Source: JAJFHI01 sp050633705
Lineage (GTDB): Bacteria > Pseudomonadota > Alphaproteobacteria > Rhizobiales > Hyphomicrobiaceae
Length of the DNA stretch: 64,000 nucleotides
Assembly: GCA_050633705.1 (NCBI GenBank)
Contig: JBOEGZ010000006.1
Span: 248,001-312,000 of the forward strand
Direction of reading: 5' to 3'
Position numbers and translations under genes: made by a program. Positions 16,636-24,673 of this stretch are shown one piece after another. How positions within the stretch are numbered: position 1 is the first letter of the stretch; every line of letters begins with the position of its first letter. Under the pieces are notes generated by a model. It had not been told where the DNA came from, searched no databases, and worked only from the letters and a program-made list of their open reading frames with translations.

Positions 16636-17175
16636 TTACTTCTTCTTGCCTTCCTTGCGGAAGATGTATTCGCCCTGATAGCGGATGCCTTTGCCCTGAT
16701 ATGGCTCTGGCGGACGGTAAGCGCGAATTTCGGCCGCCACCTGTCCCACAACCTGCTTGTCAATGCCGGAAATCGTGATGATTTCCTGTTTGGCACCGGA
16801 AACCTCGACCTTCACACCATCCGGAATTGGATGAGAAACGTCGTGGCTGTAACCGACCGTCAATTGCAGTTTCTTGCCCTTCATCGCCGCGCGATAACCA
16901 ACACCCTGGATTTCCAGAATATGGCTGAAACCGTTTGTGACACCTTCAATAAGGTTGGCCACTTGCGTGCGGGACATTCCCCACATTGCACGAGCCGCCT
17001 TTGTATCATCAGCAGGTGAAACAGCGACACCACCATCGCCCAGTTCCGCCTTAACGTTTTCCGGCAGCGTGAACGACAGTTCACCCTTCGGGCCTTTCAC
17101 TTTCACCGTCTGCCCCGAAATTGTCGGCGTAACGCCGGAGGGGATCTCGACAGGTTTTTTGCCAATGCGTGACAT
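16636..17175 (-). CDS. rplF: 50S ribosomal protein L6
   Basis: A 179-residue protein near the GTPase-associated centre. MSRIGKKPVEIPSGV at the N-terminus and RAYRPPEPYQGKGIRYQGE near the C-terminus are diagnostic. Usual length and position in the spc operon. Confidence 0.99.
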   Translation of the reverse strand: MSRIGKKPVEIPSGVTPTISGQTVKVKGPKGELSFTLPENVKAELGDGGVAVSPADDTKAARAMWGMSRTQVANLIEGVTNGFSHILEIQGVGYRAAMKGKKLQLTVGYSHDVSHPIPDGVKVEVSGAKQEIITISGIDKQVVGQVAAEIRAYRPPEPYQGKGIRYQGEYIFRKEGKKK

Positions 17176-17247
17176 TGCTTAACCTTCAGTGTTCCTAATG
17201 CGTGGGTTTGACTAACGAATTAGCCTCTCAATCAGCTGCAACGATCT

Positions 17248-17640
17248 TTAGAAGATATTACAGAGGATCTCACCACCAACATTCTCTTCGCGTGCTTTCG
17301 CATCCGACATCACACCCTTTGGTGTCGACAGGATCGCGACACCCAAACCATTTGCAACTGTTGGGATCGCCTTTACGGCGGAGTAAACCCGACGGCCTGG
17401 TTTGGATACACGCTTAATTTCTTTAATGGCCGGCTGACCATTGAAGTACTTAAGTTCGATTTCGAATTCAGGGAATTTACCCTTCTCTTCGACGCGGGCG
17501 TAACCACGGATAAAACCTTCATCCGTCAAAACGTCCAGAACGCGACCTCTGAGCGTCGACGCAGGTGTCGAACACATTGGTCGGCGACGCATCTGTGCGT
17601 TGCGAATTCGTGTCAGCATATCGCCAATTGGATCATTCAT
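17248..17640 (-). CDS. rpsH: 30S ribosomal protein S8
   Basis: A 130-residue protein binding 16S helix 21. It starts MNDPIGDMLTRIRNAQMRR and ends with the conserved SDAKAREENVGGEILC. In E. coli S8 is the translational repressor of the spc operon; no operator comparison could be made here. The C-terminal residues NIF replace the common RVF or AVF. Confidence 0.99.
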   Translation of the reverse strand: MNDPIGDMLTRIRNAQMRRRPMCSTPASTLRGRVLDVLTDEGFIRGYARVEEKGKFPEFEIELKYFNGQPAIKEIKRVSKPGRRVYSAVKAIPTVANGLGVAILSTPKGVMSDAKAREENVGGEILCNIF

Positions 17641-17652
17641 CTCGTGTGTCTC

Positions 17653-17958
17653 CTACCAGCTCGACTTGACCATACCGGGAATACGACCTTGGCTTGCCAA
17701 GTCCCGGAGCTGGTTGCGGCACATTTTGAGCTTGCGATAAAAGCCACGCGGACGACCAGTGAGTTCACACCGGTTGCGAATACGTGTCTTCGACGAATTG
17801 CGTGGAAGTTCAGCCAACTTCAGTCGCGCCTTAAAGCGCTCATCTGCTGGTAGTGATGCATCCTTTGCGATCTTCTTAAGCTCCGCACGCTTGCTGGCAT
17901 AGTGATCTGCCAACTTGCGTTTCTTTTTGTTGCTTTCGATCGCGCCTTGTCTAGCCAT
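17653..17958 (-). CDS. rpsN: 30S ribosomal protein S14 (zinc-free type)
   Basis: A 101-residue protein without the C-x2-C zinc motifs of the short form. RNRCELTGRPRGFYRKLKMC and RDLASQGRIPGMVKSSW give the identity. The start at 17958 (MARQGAIESNKKK) is chosen because GGAGG lies five bases upstream; an upstream in-frame start four codons earlier is not needed. Confidence 0.99.
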   Translation of the reverse strand: MARQGAIESNKKKRKLADHYASKRAELKKIAKDASLPADERFKARLKLAELPRNSSKTRIRNRCELTGRPRGFYRKLKMCRNQLRDLASQGRIPGMVKSSW

Positions 17959-18001
17959 TAAATCCTCCAAAGGCCTTTCGGTATCTTAAGACCGAGGTCC
18001 C

Positions 18002-18574
18002 TTAGTTGTTGCCGAATGGAAAGTTGTAGCCACGCAGAAGTTCGCGCGCCTCATCATCCGTCGGTGCTGTTGTGCAAACAATAACGTCCATGCCCCAAAT
18101 CTGATCGACCTTGTCGTAATCAATTTCAGGGAAAACGATGTGCTCTTTCAAACCGCAAGCATAATTGCCGCGGCCATCAAAACTCTTTGGGTTCAAACCG
18201 CGAAAATCTTTCACGCGCGGCAGCGCGATCGTGACAAAACGGTCCAAAAATTCGTGCATGCGATCGCCGCGCAACGTCACTTTGGCACCCAACGCCATAC
18301 CTTCACGAACCTTGTAGGTCGCGATGGATTTGCGTGCATGCGTGACGACCGGTTTTTGACCCGCAATCAAAGTCAAATCGCGCACGGCGCTTTCAACTTT
18401 TTTGCGATCGTTTACGGCTTCACCAATACCCATGTTCAGGACGACTTTATCGACCTGCGGGATCTGCATGACATTAGCGTATGCGAATTTGCTTTTGAGC
18501 GCATCGCGTACAACGGCCTCGTAATGGGCCTTCATGCGAGGCGTGTAACCGCCATTTGAATTTGTATCAGACAT
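18002..18574 (-). CDS. rplE: 50S ribosomal protein L5
   Basis: 5S rRNA-binding protein of 190 residues. VVLNMGIGEAVNDRKKVESA, GQKPVVTHARKSIATYKVRE and the C-terminal DVIVCTTAPTDDEARELLRG are typical. It precedes rpsN and follows rplX, as expected. The first ten residues (MSDTNSNGGY) are variable. Confidence 0.99.
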   Translation of the reverse strand: MSDTNSNGGYTPRMKAHYEAVVRDALKSKFAYANVMQIPQVDKVVLNMGIGEAVNDRKKVESAVRDLTLIAGQKPVVTHARKSIATYKVREGMALGAKVTLRGDRMHEFLDRFVTIALPRVKDFRGLNPKSFDGRGNYACGLKEHIVFPEIDYDKVDQIWGMDVIVCTTAPTDDEARELLRGYNFPFGNN

Positions 18575-18579
18575 ATCGC

Positions 18580-18906
18580 TTACTTCTTATCGCCAATCAG
18601 TTCACCGGACCGCTTGGCAAAACGTACCTTGCGGCCATCCTCGGCAATTTTAAAACCAACGCGTGTTGGTTTTCCGTCTTTTGGGTCCTCGATCGCCAGG
18701 TTGGACAGATTGATCGGCCCTTCCTTCGAAATAATTCCACCTTCGTCCTGTGCCGTCTGGCGCTGGTGACGGCGCACAATGTTCACACCACGAACCAAAG
18801 CTGTTCCACTTTCTGGAACCACTTTCAAAACTTCGCCGTGCTTGCCCTTGTCGCGGCCAGCCAGGATGATGACGTGATCACCCTTTTTAATTTTTGCACT
18901 CGCCAT
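18580..18906 (-). CDS. rplX: 50S ribosomal protein L24
   Basis: Assembly-initiator protein of 108 residues with the KOW motif KGDHVIILAGRDKGKHGEV and the segment GVNIVRRHQRQTAQDEGGII. It is separated from rplN by two bases and from rplE by five. Confidence 0.99.
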   Translation of the reverse strand: MASAKIKKGDHVIILAGRDKGKHGEVLKVVPESGTALVRGVNIVRRHQRQTAQDEGGIISKEGPINLSNLAIEDPKDGKPTRVGFKIAEDGRKVRFAKRSGELIGDKK

Positions 18907-18908
18907 CT

Positions 18909-19277
18909 TCAGATCACCTCCGGCGCAAGCGACACAATTTTCATGTGTTTCTTCGCGCGCAACTCACGTGTCACTGGGCCAAAAATACGGGTTCCAACAG
19001 GCTCGCCCTGAGCGTTGATCAAAACTGCAGCATTCCGGTCGAAACGGATCAGCGAACCGTCTGGACGGCGAACACCTTTGGCAGTGCGCACCACGACAGC
19101 TTTCATCACCTGGCCCTTTTTCACACGGCCTTTCGGAATCGCCTCCTTGACCGACACAACGATTGTATCGCCAATGTGGGCGTATCTGCGTTTTGACCCG
19201 CCGAGGACCTTGATGCACTGAACGCGCCGGGCTCCCGAATTGTCAGCGACGTCGAGATTACTCTCCATCTGGATCAT
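18909..19277 (-). CDS. rplN: 50S ribosomal protein L14
   Basis: A 122-residue intersubunit protein. MIQMESNLDVADNSGARRVQ at the N-terminus and RELRAKKHMKIVSLAPEV at the end are diagnostic. A GAAGGA site lies eight bases upstream. The ATG forms an ATGA overlap with the stop of the small upstream ORF at 19274-19399, so translation may be coupled to it. Confidence 0.99.
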   Translation of the reverse strand: MIQMESNLDVADNSGARRVQCIKVLGGSKRRYAHIGDTIVVSVKEAIPKGRVKKGQVMKAVVVRTAKGVRRPDGSLIRFDRNAAVLINAQGEPVGTRIFGPVTRELRAKKHMKIVSLAPEVI

Positions 19278-19399
19278 CGCGCTTGTCCTTCTCTTGGCTG
19301 CCCTATCGCAGCGGTTCTCTTCATTGCTTTCTCATAAGAAAGCGTTTTGATCTTTGTTGTTGCCTTCACAGGTCGCGATGCGAATTTCCCGCGCCTCAT
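19274..19399 (-). CDS. Candidate 41-residue basic protein inside the spc operon (undescribed)
   Basis: Between rpsQ and rplN, where genes normally almost touch, a minus-strand ORF runs from ATG 19399 to TGA 19276-19274. It has AGGAGG eight bases before the ATG, one of the best ribosome binding sites in the cluster. Its stop overlaps the rplN start as ATGA, the arrangement seen between real coupled genes. The protein begins MRRGKFASRPVKATTKIKTL and ends REGQAR. About a quarter of its residues are Lys or Arg with very few acidic ones, like many ribosomal proteins. I recognise no family. It could be a coupling leader peptide rather than a functional protein, and chance cannot be excluded at this length. 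Confidence 0.5.
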   Translation of the reverse strand: MRRGKFASRPVKATTKIKTLSYEKAMKRTAAIGQPREGQAR

Positions 19400-19416
19400 T
19401 GTGAAGGCCTCCTGCA

Positions 19417-19429
19417 AGGGGTGACCCCT
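19417..19429 (-). promoter_or_regulatory. Small hairpin just past rpsQ
   Basis: AGGGG-TCA-CCCCT (5-bp stem, 3-base loop) on the minus strand, seven bases past the rpsQ stop and about 18 bases ahead of the small ORF start. Without a T-run behind it, it is not a terminator. It may protect or pause the transcript. Confidence 0.35.
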
Positions 19430-19435
19430 AAAAAC

Positions 19436-19672
19436 TTAGACCGCCGGTGTGTGTACGGCCCAACGTTTGTTTTTTGAGATCGGTGCGGTTTCAATGATTT
19501 GCACCCGATCACCCTCTTTGCAGGTATTCTGCTCATCATGGGCTTGATATTTCTTAGTGCGCCGCACTGTTTTCTTAAACAGCGGGTGGGTGTAGCGACG
19601 TTCGACTTCGACGACAACTGTTTTGTCGTTTTTGTCGGATACGACGACCCCATGAAGAATGCGCTTTGGCAT
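19436..19672 (-). CDS. rpsQ: 30S ribosomal protein S17
   Basis: A 78-residue OB-fold primary rRNA-binding protein. MPKRILHGVVVSDKNDKTVV, then RYTHPLFKKTVRRTKKYQAHDE and the GDRVQIIETAPISKNKRW ending identify it. It follows rpmC. The gap to rplN is 158 bases, filled by the candidate small ORF. Confidence 0.99.
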   Translation of the reverse strand: MPKRILHGVVVSDKNDKTVVVEVERRYTHPLFKKTVRRTKKYQAHDEQNTCKEGDRVQIIETAPISKNKRWAVHTPAV

Positions 19673-19717
19673 AGTTTCAAACTCTCTCTTGTCTCAAGCT
19701 CTGTCGCTCAATGCGCA

Positions 19718-19918
19718 TTATTCTGCGCCACCAACTCGTTTCTCACGGGCGACCGTTTGCACACGCGCGATATCACGGCGTACTTCGCGGATCCGCGAGG
19801 TGTTTTCCAACTGCCCAGAAGCAACCTGAAAGCGCAGATTGAATTGCTCTTTCTTTAGCTTAATGAGCTGGTCGTCGAGCTGGTCGAGCGACATATCTCT
19901 GAATTCAGCGGCGTTCAT
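19718..19918 (-). CDS. rpmC: 50S ribosomal protein L29
   Basis: A 66-residue two-helix protein at the tunnel exit, where SRP and trigger factor dock. MNAAEFRDMSLDQLDDQLIK and the conserved FNLRFQVASGQLENTSRIRE are typical. Confidence 0.99.
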   Translation of the reverse strand: MNAAEFRDMSLDQLDDQLIKLKKEQFNLRFQVASGQLENTSRIREVRRDIARVQTVAREKRVGGAE

Positions 19919-19996
19919 CGTCCGTCCTCATTCTTGTCTCTTCTACCCGGTTCGATCATCCCGTTGTTGCCAACCGGCCTTTCGAACCAGAGCGGA

Positions 19997-20410
19997 TCAA
20001 CTACCGATCCGCGTGACTATCTTCGTTTTAATCGGCAGCTTTGCAGCGCCGAGCTTCAAGGCTTCACGAGCAATCTCGTCAGGCACGCCGTCAAGTTCGA
20101 ACATGACGCGACCTGGCTTTACCCGAGCGGCCCAATATTCTGGAGAGCCCTTACCCGAGCCCATCCGAACTTCTTGCGGCTTTTGCGTAACCGGCAGATC
20201 TGGAAAGATCCGGATCCACACACGACCGGCACGTTTCATGTGACGCGTAATCGCACGACGTGCAGCCTCAATTTGGCGCGCTGTAATACGCTCTGGTGCC
20301 ATGGCTTTTAGACCATGAGAACCAAAGTTCAGCGTTGTACCGCCTTTGGCATTGCCGTGGATCCGGCCTTTGAACATCTTGCGATGCTTAAATTTCTTCG
20401 GTTGTAACAT
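19997..20410 (-). CDS. rplP: 50S ribosomal protein L16
   Basis: A 137-residue protein near the peptidyl transferase centre and A site. MLQPKKFKHRKMFKGRIHGN, RQIEAARRAITRHMKRAGRV and MGSGKGSPEYWAARVKPGRV are diagnostic. Order rpsC-rplP-rpmC is canonical. Confidence 0.99.
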   Translation of the reverse strand: MLQPKKFKHRKMFKGRIHGNAKGGTTLNFGSHGLKAMAPERITARQIEAARRAITRHMKRAGRVWIRIFPDLPVTQKPQEVRMGSGKGSPEYWAARVKPGRVMFELDGVPDEIAREALKLGAAKLPIKTKIVTRIGS

Positions 20411-20458
20411 CTTCTAAAAGTCCTACCGGCGAAGGGTTGGTTTTGCACTCATCGCGTC

Positions 20459-21187
20459 TTAGCGATTTGGTCGATCACCACGTTCACGACGTTGGCGACC
20501 ACCACCACCGCCACCTTCTTGCATTGCTAGAGCACGCTTTTCAGCCGCCATTGGATCGTGTTCAATGATCTCACCCTTGAAGATCCAAACCTTGATACCA
20601 ATGATGCCGTAAGCAGTTTTCGCTTCGCCATAACCGAAGTCGATATCAGCGCGCAGTGTGTGCAAAGGCACGCGGCCTTCACGATACCATTCTGTACGAG
20701 CGATCTCAGCGCCACCCAAACGTCCAGCGACGTTGATACGAATACCAAGCGCGCCCAGTCGAAGTGCTGATTGAACCGAACGCTTCATCGCACGGCGAAA
20801 CGCAACACGACGCTCCAATTGCTGGGCGATTGATTCAGCCACCAAAGTTGCGTCGATCTCAGGTTTGCGCACCTCGACGATGTTCAAGTGAACTTCGCTT
20901 TCGGTCAAACGAGAAACCTGACCACGAAGCTTGTCGATGTCAGAACCTTTTTTGCCGATCAAAACACCTGGACGTGCGGTGTGCACGGTCACGCGACATT
21001 TCTTGTGGGGGCGCTCAATGACGACCTTGGAGATACCAGCTTGACGCTGCATCTTCATAATGTGATCGCGAATACGCATGTCTTCATGCAACAGGTCACC
21101 GTATTCATGGCCACCCGCGAACCAACGGCTATCCCATGTGCGGTTAATTCCGAGGCGCAAGCCGACTGGATTGACTTTCTGACCCAA
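20459..21187 (-). CDS. rpsC: 30S ribosomal protein S3
   Basis: A 242-residue mRNA-entry-site protein with a KH domain (GVLIGKKGSDIDKLRGQV). The N-terminus is MGQKVNPVGLRLGINRTWDS, which fixes the start at TTG (21187), with GGAGG eight bases upstream; no ATG exists there. The C-terminus is a Gly/Arg-rich tail (GGGGGGRQRRERGDR). It starts two bases after rplV. Confidence 0.99.
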   Translation of the reverse strand: MGQKVNPVGLRLGINRTWDSRWFAGGHEYGDLLHEDMRIRDHIMKMQRQAGISKVVIERPHKKCRVTVHTARPGVLIGKKGSDIDKLRGQVSRLTESEVHLNIVEVRKPEIDATLVAESIAQQLERRVAFRRAMKRSVQSALRLGALGIRINVAGRLGGAEIARTEWYREGRVPLHTLRADIDFGYGEAKTAYGIIGIKVWIFKGEIIEHDPMAAEKRALAMQEGGGGGGRQRRERGDRPNR

Positions 21188-21189
21188 AA

Positions 21190-21585
21190 CTAGGCCTCCT
21201 TCGCGTCTGGTTGATCTTCGACCTGGCGGACGACGACCGTGATTTGTGCAAACGGCTTGATGATCGAGCCAGCGCGACCGCGGCCACGAGCTTGAAACCG
21301 TTTCAGTGTCAGGTTCTTACCGACGTATGCTTCCGACACGATCAATTCATTGACATCGAGCCCGTGATTGTTCTCAGCGTTTGCAACAGCACTCATGACT
21401 GTTTTGCGAACGTCTTGTGCAATGCGTTTGCGCGAGAACTCGAGGTCGGCCAAAGCCTGCTCAACTTTCTTGCCGCGGATGAGACCGGCGACAAGGTTCA
21501 GTTTCTGAGGCGAGATACGCAGATTGCGCGTCACAGCCTTTGCCTCGGTATCTGGGAGGCTCCGTTCTCTCTTAGGCTTGCCCAT
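21190..21585 (-). CDS. rplV: 50S ribosomal protein L22
   Basis: A 131-residue exit-tunnel protein. RNLRISPQKLNLVAGLIRGK, SAVANAENNHGLDVNELIV and FQARGRGRAGSIIKPFAQI identify it. The ATG overlaps the rpsS stop by one base (TAATG). Confidence 0.99.
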   Translation of the reverse strand: MGKPKRERSLPDTEAKAVTRNLRISPQKLNLVAGLIRGKKVEQALADLEFSRKRIAQDVRKTVMSAVANAENNHGLDVNELIVSEAYVGKNLTLKRFQARGRGRAGSIIKPFAQITVVVRQVEDQPDAKEA

Positions 21586-21860
21586 TATCGTTTAGCCTTC
21601 TTGTCGCCGCCATGGCCGCTATAAGTCCGTGTTGGTGAGAATTCACCGAACTTATGTCCGATCATGTCTTCCGTAACGTTGACAGGAACGTGCTTCTTGC
21701 CGTTGTAGACGCCAAACGTCAGACCGACGAACTGAGGCAGGATCGTAGAGCGGCGGCTCCAGATCTTGATAACCTCATTGCGGCCAGACTCGCGTACCTT
21801 CTCAGCTTTCTTGAGAATGTAGCCGTCGACAAACGGGCCTTTCCAAACTGACCTAGACAC
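21585..21860 (-). CDS. rpsS: 30S ribosomal protein S19
   Basis: A 91-residue head protein starting at GTG (21860) as MSRSVWKGPFVDGYILKKAE, with AAAGGAGAG just upstream. The open frame continues 29 codons further upstream, but those residues are not part of the family and the ribosome binding site decides the start. The C-terminus HKFGEFSPTRTYSGHGGDKK is typical. The GTG overlaps the stop of a 40-codon upstream ORF (TAGTG). Confidence 0.98.
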   Translation of the reverse strand: MSRSVWKGPFVDGYILKKAEKVRESGRNEVIKIWSRRSTILPQFVGLTFGVYNGKKHVPVNVTEDMIGHKFGEFSPTRTYSGHGGDKKAKR

Positions 21861-21982
21861 TAGGCTCTCTCCTTTAGACGTTGCTTTACCAACACCGTTG
21901 ACAGCAAGTCGATTAACACGTTGCACCCATGAACCGGAAAACCGCAAAGCACCTTTCCGTAGGTGTTTGTTTGGTCGTTCAT
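21860..21982 (-). CDS. Doubtful 40-codon ORF between rplB and rpsS
   Basis: A minus-strand frame from ATG 21982 to TAG 21862-21860, beginning MNDQTNTYGKVLCGFPVHGC and ending KQRLKERA, whose stop overlaps the rpsS GTG by one base (TAGTG). There is no clear ribosome binding site, and the ATG lies in the 3' arm of the hairpin at 21976-22020. The frame is open back to a TTG just behind rplB. It may be a coupling leader, or chance. I recognise no family. Confidence 0.22.
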   Translation of the reverse strand: MNDQTNTYGKVLCGFPVHGCNVLIDLLSTVLVKQRLKERA

Positions 21983-22020
21983 CTTATCGGAAAACCGTTC
22001 TACACTTTTCCGGATGAACG
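21976..22020 (-). promoter_or_regulatory. Long hairpin in the rplB-rpsS spacer
   Basis: On the minus strand CGTTCATC pairs with GATGAACG and CGGAAAA pairs with TTTTCCG, giving 15 base pairs interrupted only by a four-base bulge (ATAA), around an 11-base loop. It starts ten bases past the rplB stop. There is no T-run, so it is not a simple terminator; processing, pausing or transcript protection are possible. Confidence 0.6.
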
Positions 22021-22029
22021 AGCCCAACG

Positions 22030-22860
22030 CTACTTTTTCTTCTTCTTCAAGTGACGCGAGCGAACAATAAATTTGTCCGTCGATTTGTTTTTGCGGGTTT
22101 TAAAGCCTTTGGTCGAAATACCCCATGGTGTCGCCCAGTGCTTACCACCCTTCGTGCGACCACCGTTGGGGTGATCGACCGCGTTCATTGCAATGCCGCG
22201 TACGGTTGGGCGGGTGCCCTTCCAACGCGAGCGACCGGCTTTACCAGTGACCGTGTTTGAATGATCTGGGTTCGAAACCGCGCCAACCGTTGCCATGCAA
22301 TCGGCTGGAACCCTGCGTGTTTCACCAGACATCAGTTTCACGATCGCCCAACCGCCATCACGACCAACAAGTTGAACAAATGCACCTGCAGACCGCGCAA
22401 TCTGTGCGCCCTTGCGTGGTTTCATCTCAACGTTGTGGATGATCGTACCAATTGGCATTGCCGAAAGCGGCATCGCATTGCCGGGTTTAACGTCGACTTT
22501 TTCGCCAGCAATCACCTGATCACCTGGACCCAAACGCTGCGGCGCCAGGATATACGACAACTCACCATCTTCGTATTTGATGAGTGCGATAAAAGCGGTG
22601 CGGTTTGGATCGTACTCAATGCGTTCGACCGTTGCCGGCACATCAAATTTACGACGCTTGAAATCAATCAAACGGAATGTCCGCTTGTGACCGCCACCGA
22701 TGTGACGTGTTGTGATGCGTCCGTGGTGGTTGCGACCACCAGTTTTGCTCAAACCTTCTGTCAACATCTTAACCGGAGCACCCTTCCAAAGGTTGCTACG
22801 ATCAACAATGACGAGGTGTCGGAGGCCTGGCGACGTTGGTCGGTATGTCTTTAAAGCCAT
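22030..22860 (-). CDS. rplB: 50S ribosomal protein L2
   Basis: A 276-residue core protein required for subunit association. MALKTYRPTSPGLRHLVIVD, GRNHHGRITTRHIGGGHKR and MNAVDHPNGGRTKGGKHW (with the conserved His) are diagnostic. It ends in four Lys. A 169-base hairpin-containing spacer separates it from rpsS, longer than usual. Confidence 0.99.
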   Translation of the reverse strand: MALKTYRPTSPGLRHLVIVDRSNLWKGAPVKMLTEGLSKTGGRNHHGRITTRHIGGGHKRTFRLIDFKRRKFDVPATVERIEYDPNRTAFIALIKYEDGELSYILAPQRLGPGDQVIAGEKVDVKPGNAMPLSAMPIGTIIHNVEMKPRKGAQIARSAGAFVQLVGRDGGWAIVKLMSGETRRVPADCMATVGAVSNPDHSNTVTGKAGRSRWKGTRPTVRGIAMNAVDHPNGGRTKGGKHWATPWGISTKGFKTRKNKSTDKFIVRSRHLKKKKK

Positions 22861-22872
22861 TTCTTCAGCCCC

Positions 22873-23166
22873 TTACAGTCCGGTCGTCACGTCGATGGAT
22901 TCCCCATCGGCGAGTGTGACGATCGCTTTTTTGCTATCGCTCAGCTTAGCCATACGGCCGCGGAACGCTTTTCTTTTGCCTTTATGGACAATCGTATTGA
23001 CTGCCTTCACCTTGACCTTGAACAAGTTTTCGACGGCCTGTTTGATCTCAGGTTTTGAGGCGGATTTTGCGACTTGGAAAACCACTTGATTTGCTTCAGC
23101 CAACAACGTTGACTTTTCAGTGATCATCGGGCGCAGAATGACGTCATATGATTTTAACAGGCTCAT
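22873..23166 (-). CDS. rplW: 50S ribosomal protein L23
   Basis: A 97-residue protein at the tunnel exit, the main docking site of trigger factor and SRP. VILRPMITEKSTLLAEANQV and VKVKAVNTIVHKGKRKAFRG are typical. The start overlaps the rplD stop by four bases (ATGA). Confidence 0.99.
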   Translation of the reverse strand: MSLLKSYDVILRPMITEKSTLLAEANQVVFQVAKSASKPEIKQAVENLFKVKVKAVNTIVHKGKRKAFRGRMAKLSDSKKAIVTLADGESIDVTTGL

Positions 23167-23825
23167 GATGTTGCCTCCTCAGCGCGTGGCGCTGGCATCT
23201 TGGCATCCTTAAATCGGGCAGCCAGCGCATCAACGGCGGCTTTCGTCAGCACCAATTTATGACGGCGCAGGATGTCGTAAACGTTGATGCCTTGGATCGG
23301 CAGAACATCGATGTCTGGGATGTTACGCGCGGCCAATGCAAATTGATTTTCAAGCTCAGCGCCATCAATGATCAATGCATTTTTCAGCTCAAGTTTTTCG
23401 AACTGCGCGCGAAGCTGGGCTGTTTTGCCGTTCTCAGAGCTTGCTTTGTCGAGAACAACCAACTCACCAGCTTTGACTTTTGCCGAAAGCGCGTGGCGCA
23501 AGGCAAGAGCACGAACTTTCTTTGGCAGGGCAACCGCATGGCTACGAGGTTTTGGACCAAACGCTTTGCCACCGCCGCGGAACTGTGGTGCCGCTTTGTT
23601 GGCGTGACGCGCGCCACCCGTACCCTTTTGTTTGTACATCTTCTTGCCCGTGACCTTCACTTCGGAACGGTCTTGAGCGTGATGCGTACCAGCCATCTTT
23701 TTCAGCTGCTGATAGCGCACCATACGATGCAAGAGATCAACGCGTGGTTCGAGGCCGAATACGGCTTCGGCAAGATCAACTGATCCAGCTGTTTTCGCGT
23801 CGAGCGTTGTGACGTCTGCTTTCAT
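23163..23825 (-). CDS. rplD: 50S ribosomal protein L4
   Basis: A 220-residue tunnel protein; in E. coli also the repressor of the S10 operon. The stretch MYKQKGTGGARHANKAAPQF and FGPKPRSHAVALPKKVRALA identify it. The ATG at 23825 overlaps the rplC stop by one base (TGATG); a GTG one codon upstream is the only alternative. Confidence 0.99.
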   Translation of the reverse strand: MKADVTTLDAKTAGSVDLAEAVFGLEPRVDLLHRMVRYQQLKKMAGTHHAQDRSEVKVTGKKMYKQKGTGGARHANKAAPQFRGGGKAFGPKPRSHAVALPKKVRALALRHALSAKVKAGELVVLDKASSENGKTAQLRAQFEKLELKNALIIDGAELENQFALAARNIPDIDVLPIQGINVYDILRRHKLVLTKAAVDALAARFKDAKMPAPRAEEATS

Positions 23826-24544
23826 CACGCTTGCTCCTTCGCTTGTGCTTCAGCCGTTTGGCCCGAATTTGCTGCACGAATTGCTGCAGGCGTCGGAGCA
23901 TCTTTCGGCAGAGGCTTCTTGACCGCATCGCGGATCATCACCCAACCACCTTTGGAACCAGGAACGGCGCCGCGGATCATCAAAAGGCCGCGCTCAACGT
24001 CTGTCTTGACGATAACGAGGTTTTGCGTTGTCACGCGCTCATTGCCCATCTGCCCAGGCATCTTCTTACCTTTGAAGACTTTGCCCGGGTCCTGACATTG
24101 ACCCGTTGAACCAAGTGCACGGTGAGAAATCGAGTTACCGTGCGTTGCCCGGCCACCACCGAAGTTCCAACGCTTCATTGCGCCTTGAAACCCTTTACCG
24201 ATGCTGGTGCCGGTTACATCGACAAACTGACCTTCGATGAAGTGATCAGCAGTAATTTCTGCGCCAACTTCAATGAGGTTGTCCGGTGACACGCGGAACT
24301 CAGCAACTTCACGCTTTGGTGCAACTTTGGCGACCGCGAAATTCTGGCGTTCAGCTTTCGTCAAACGCGCAGCTTTACGCGTGCCCGCACCAAGTTGAAC
24401 AGCCGTGTAGCCATTCTTCTCGTCCGTGCGGTGACCCAACACCTGGCAATTATCCAAACGTAGCACCGTTACCGGAATATGTTCTCCGGCTTCGTCAAAG
24501 ATCCGGGACATCCCGATCTTTTGTGCAATCACTCCGGAACGCAT
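23825..24544 (-). CDS. rplC: 50S ribosomal protein L3
   Basis: A 239-residue protein near the peptidyl transferase centre. I chose ATG 24544 (MRSGVIAQKIGMSRIF) from the family N-terminus and the GGAAGG site upstream; the frame is open a further 11 codons. FQGAMKRWNFGGGRATHGNS contains the conserved loop. The C-terminus has an extra 30-residue Ala/Gln-rich tail, common in alphaproteobacteria. Confidence 0.98.
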   Translation of the reverse strand: MRSGVIAQKIGMSRIFDEAGEHIPVTVLRLDNCQVLGHRTDEKNGYTAVQLGAGTRKAARLTKAERQNFAVAKVAPKREVAEFRVSPDNLIEVGAEITADHFIEGQFVDVTGTSIGKGFQGAMKRWNFGGGRATHGNSISHRALGSTGQCQDPGKVFKGKKMPGQMGNERVTTQNLVIVKTDVERGLLMIRGAVPGSKGGWVMIRDAVKKPLPKDAPTPAAIRAANSGQTAEAQAKEQA

Positions 24545-24673
24545 GTGCATTCCTTCCCTAAATTCCTGCTGTTCCAAAAAGAGGTAAGAACGCCTCTATT
24601 GTCAGCATCAAATCCAATTTCCGTAAGCTCGAAGTTTATCTAAGGCACTAAGGCCTCAAACTATCTCGCCGCT

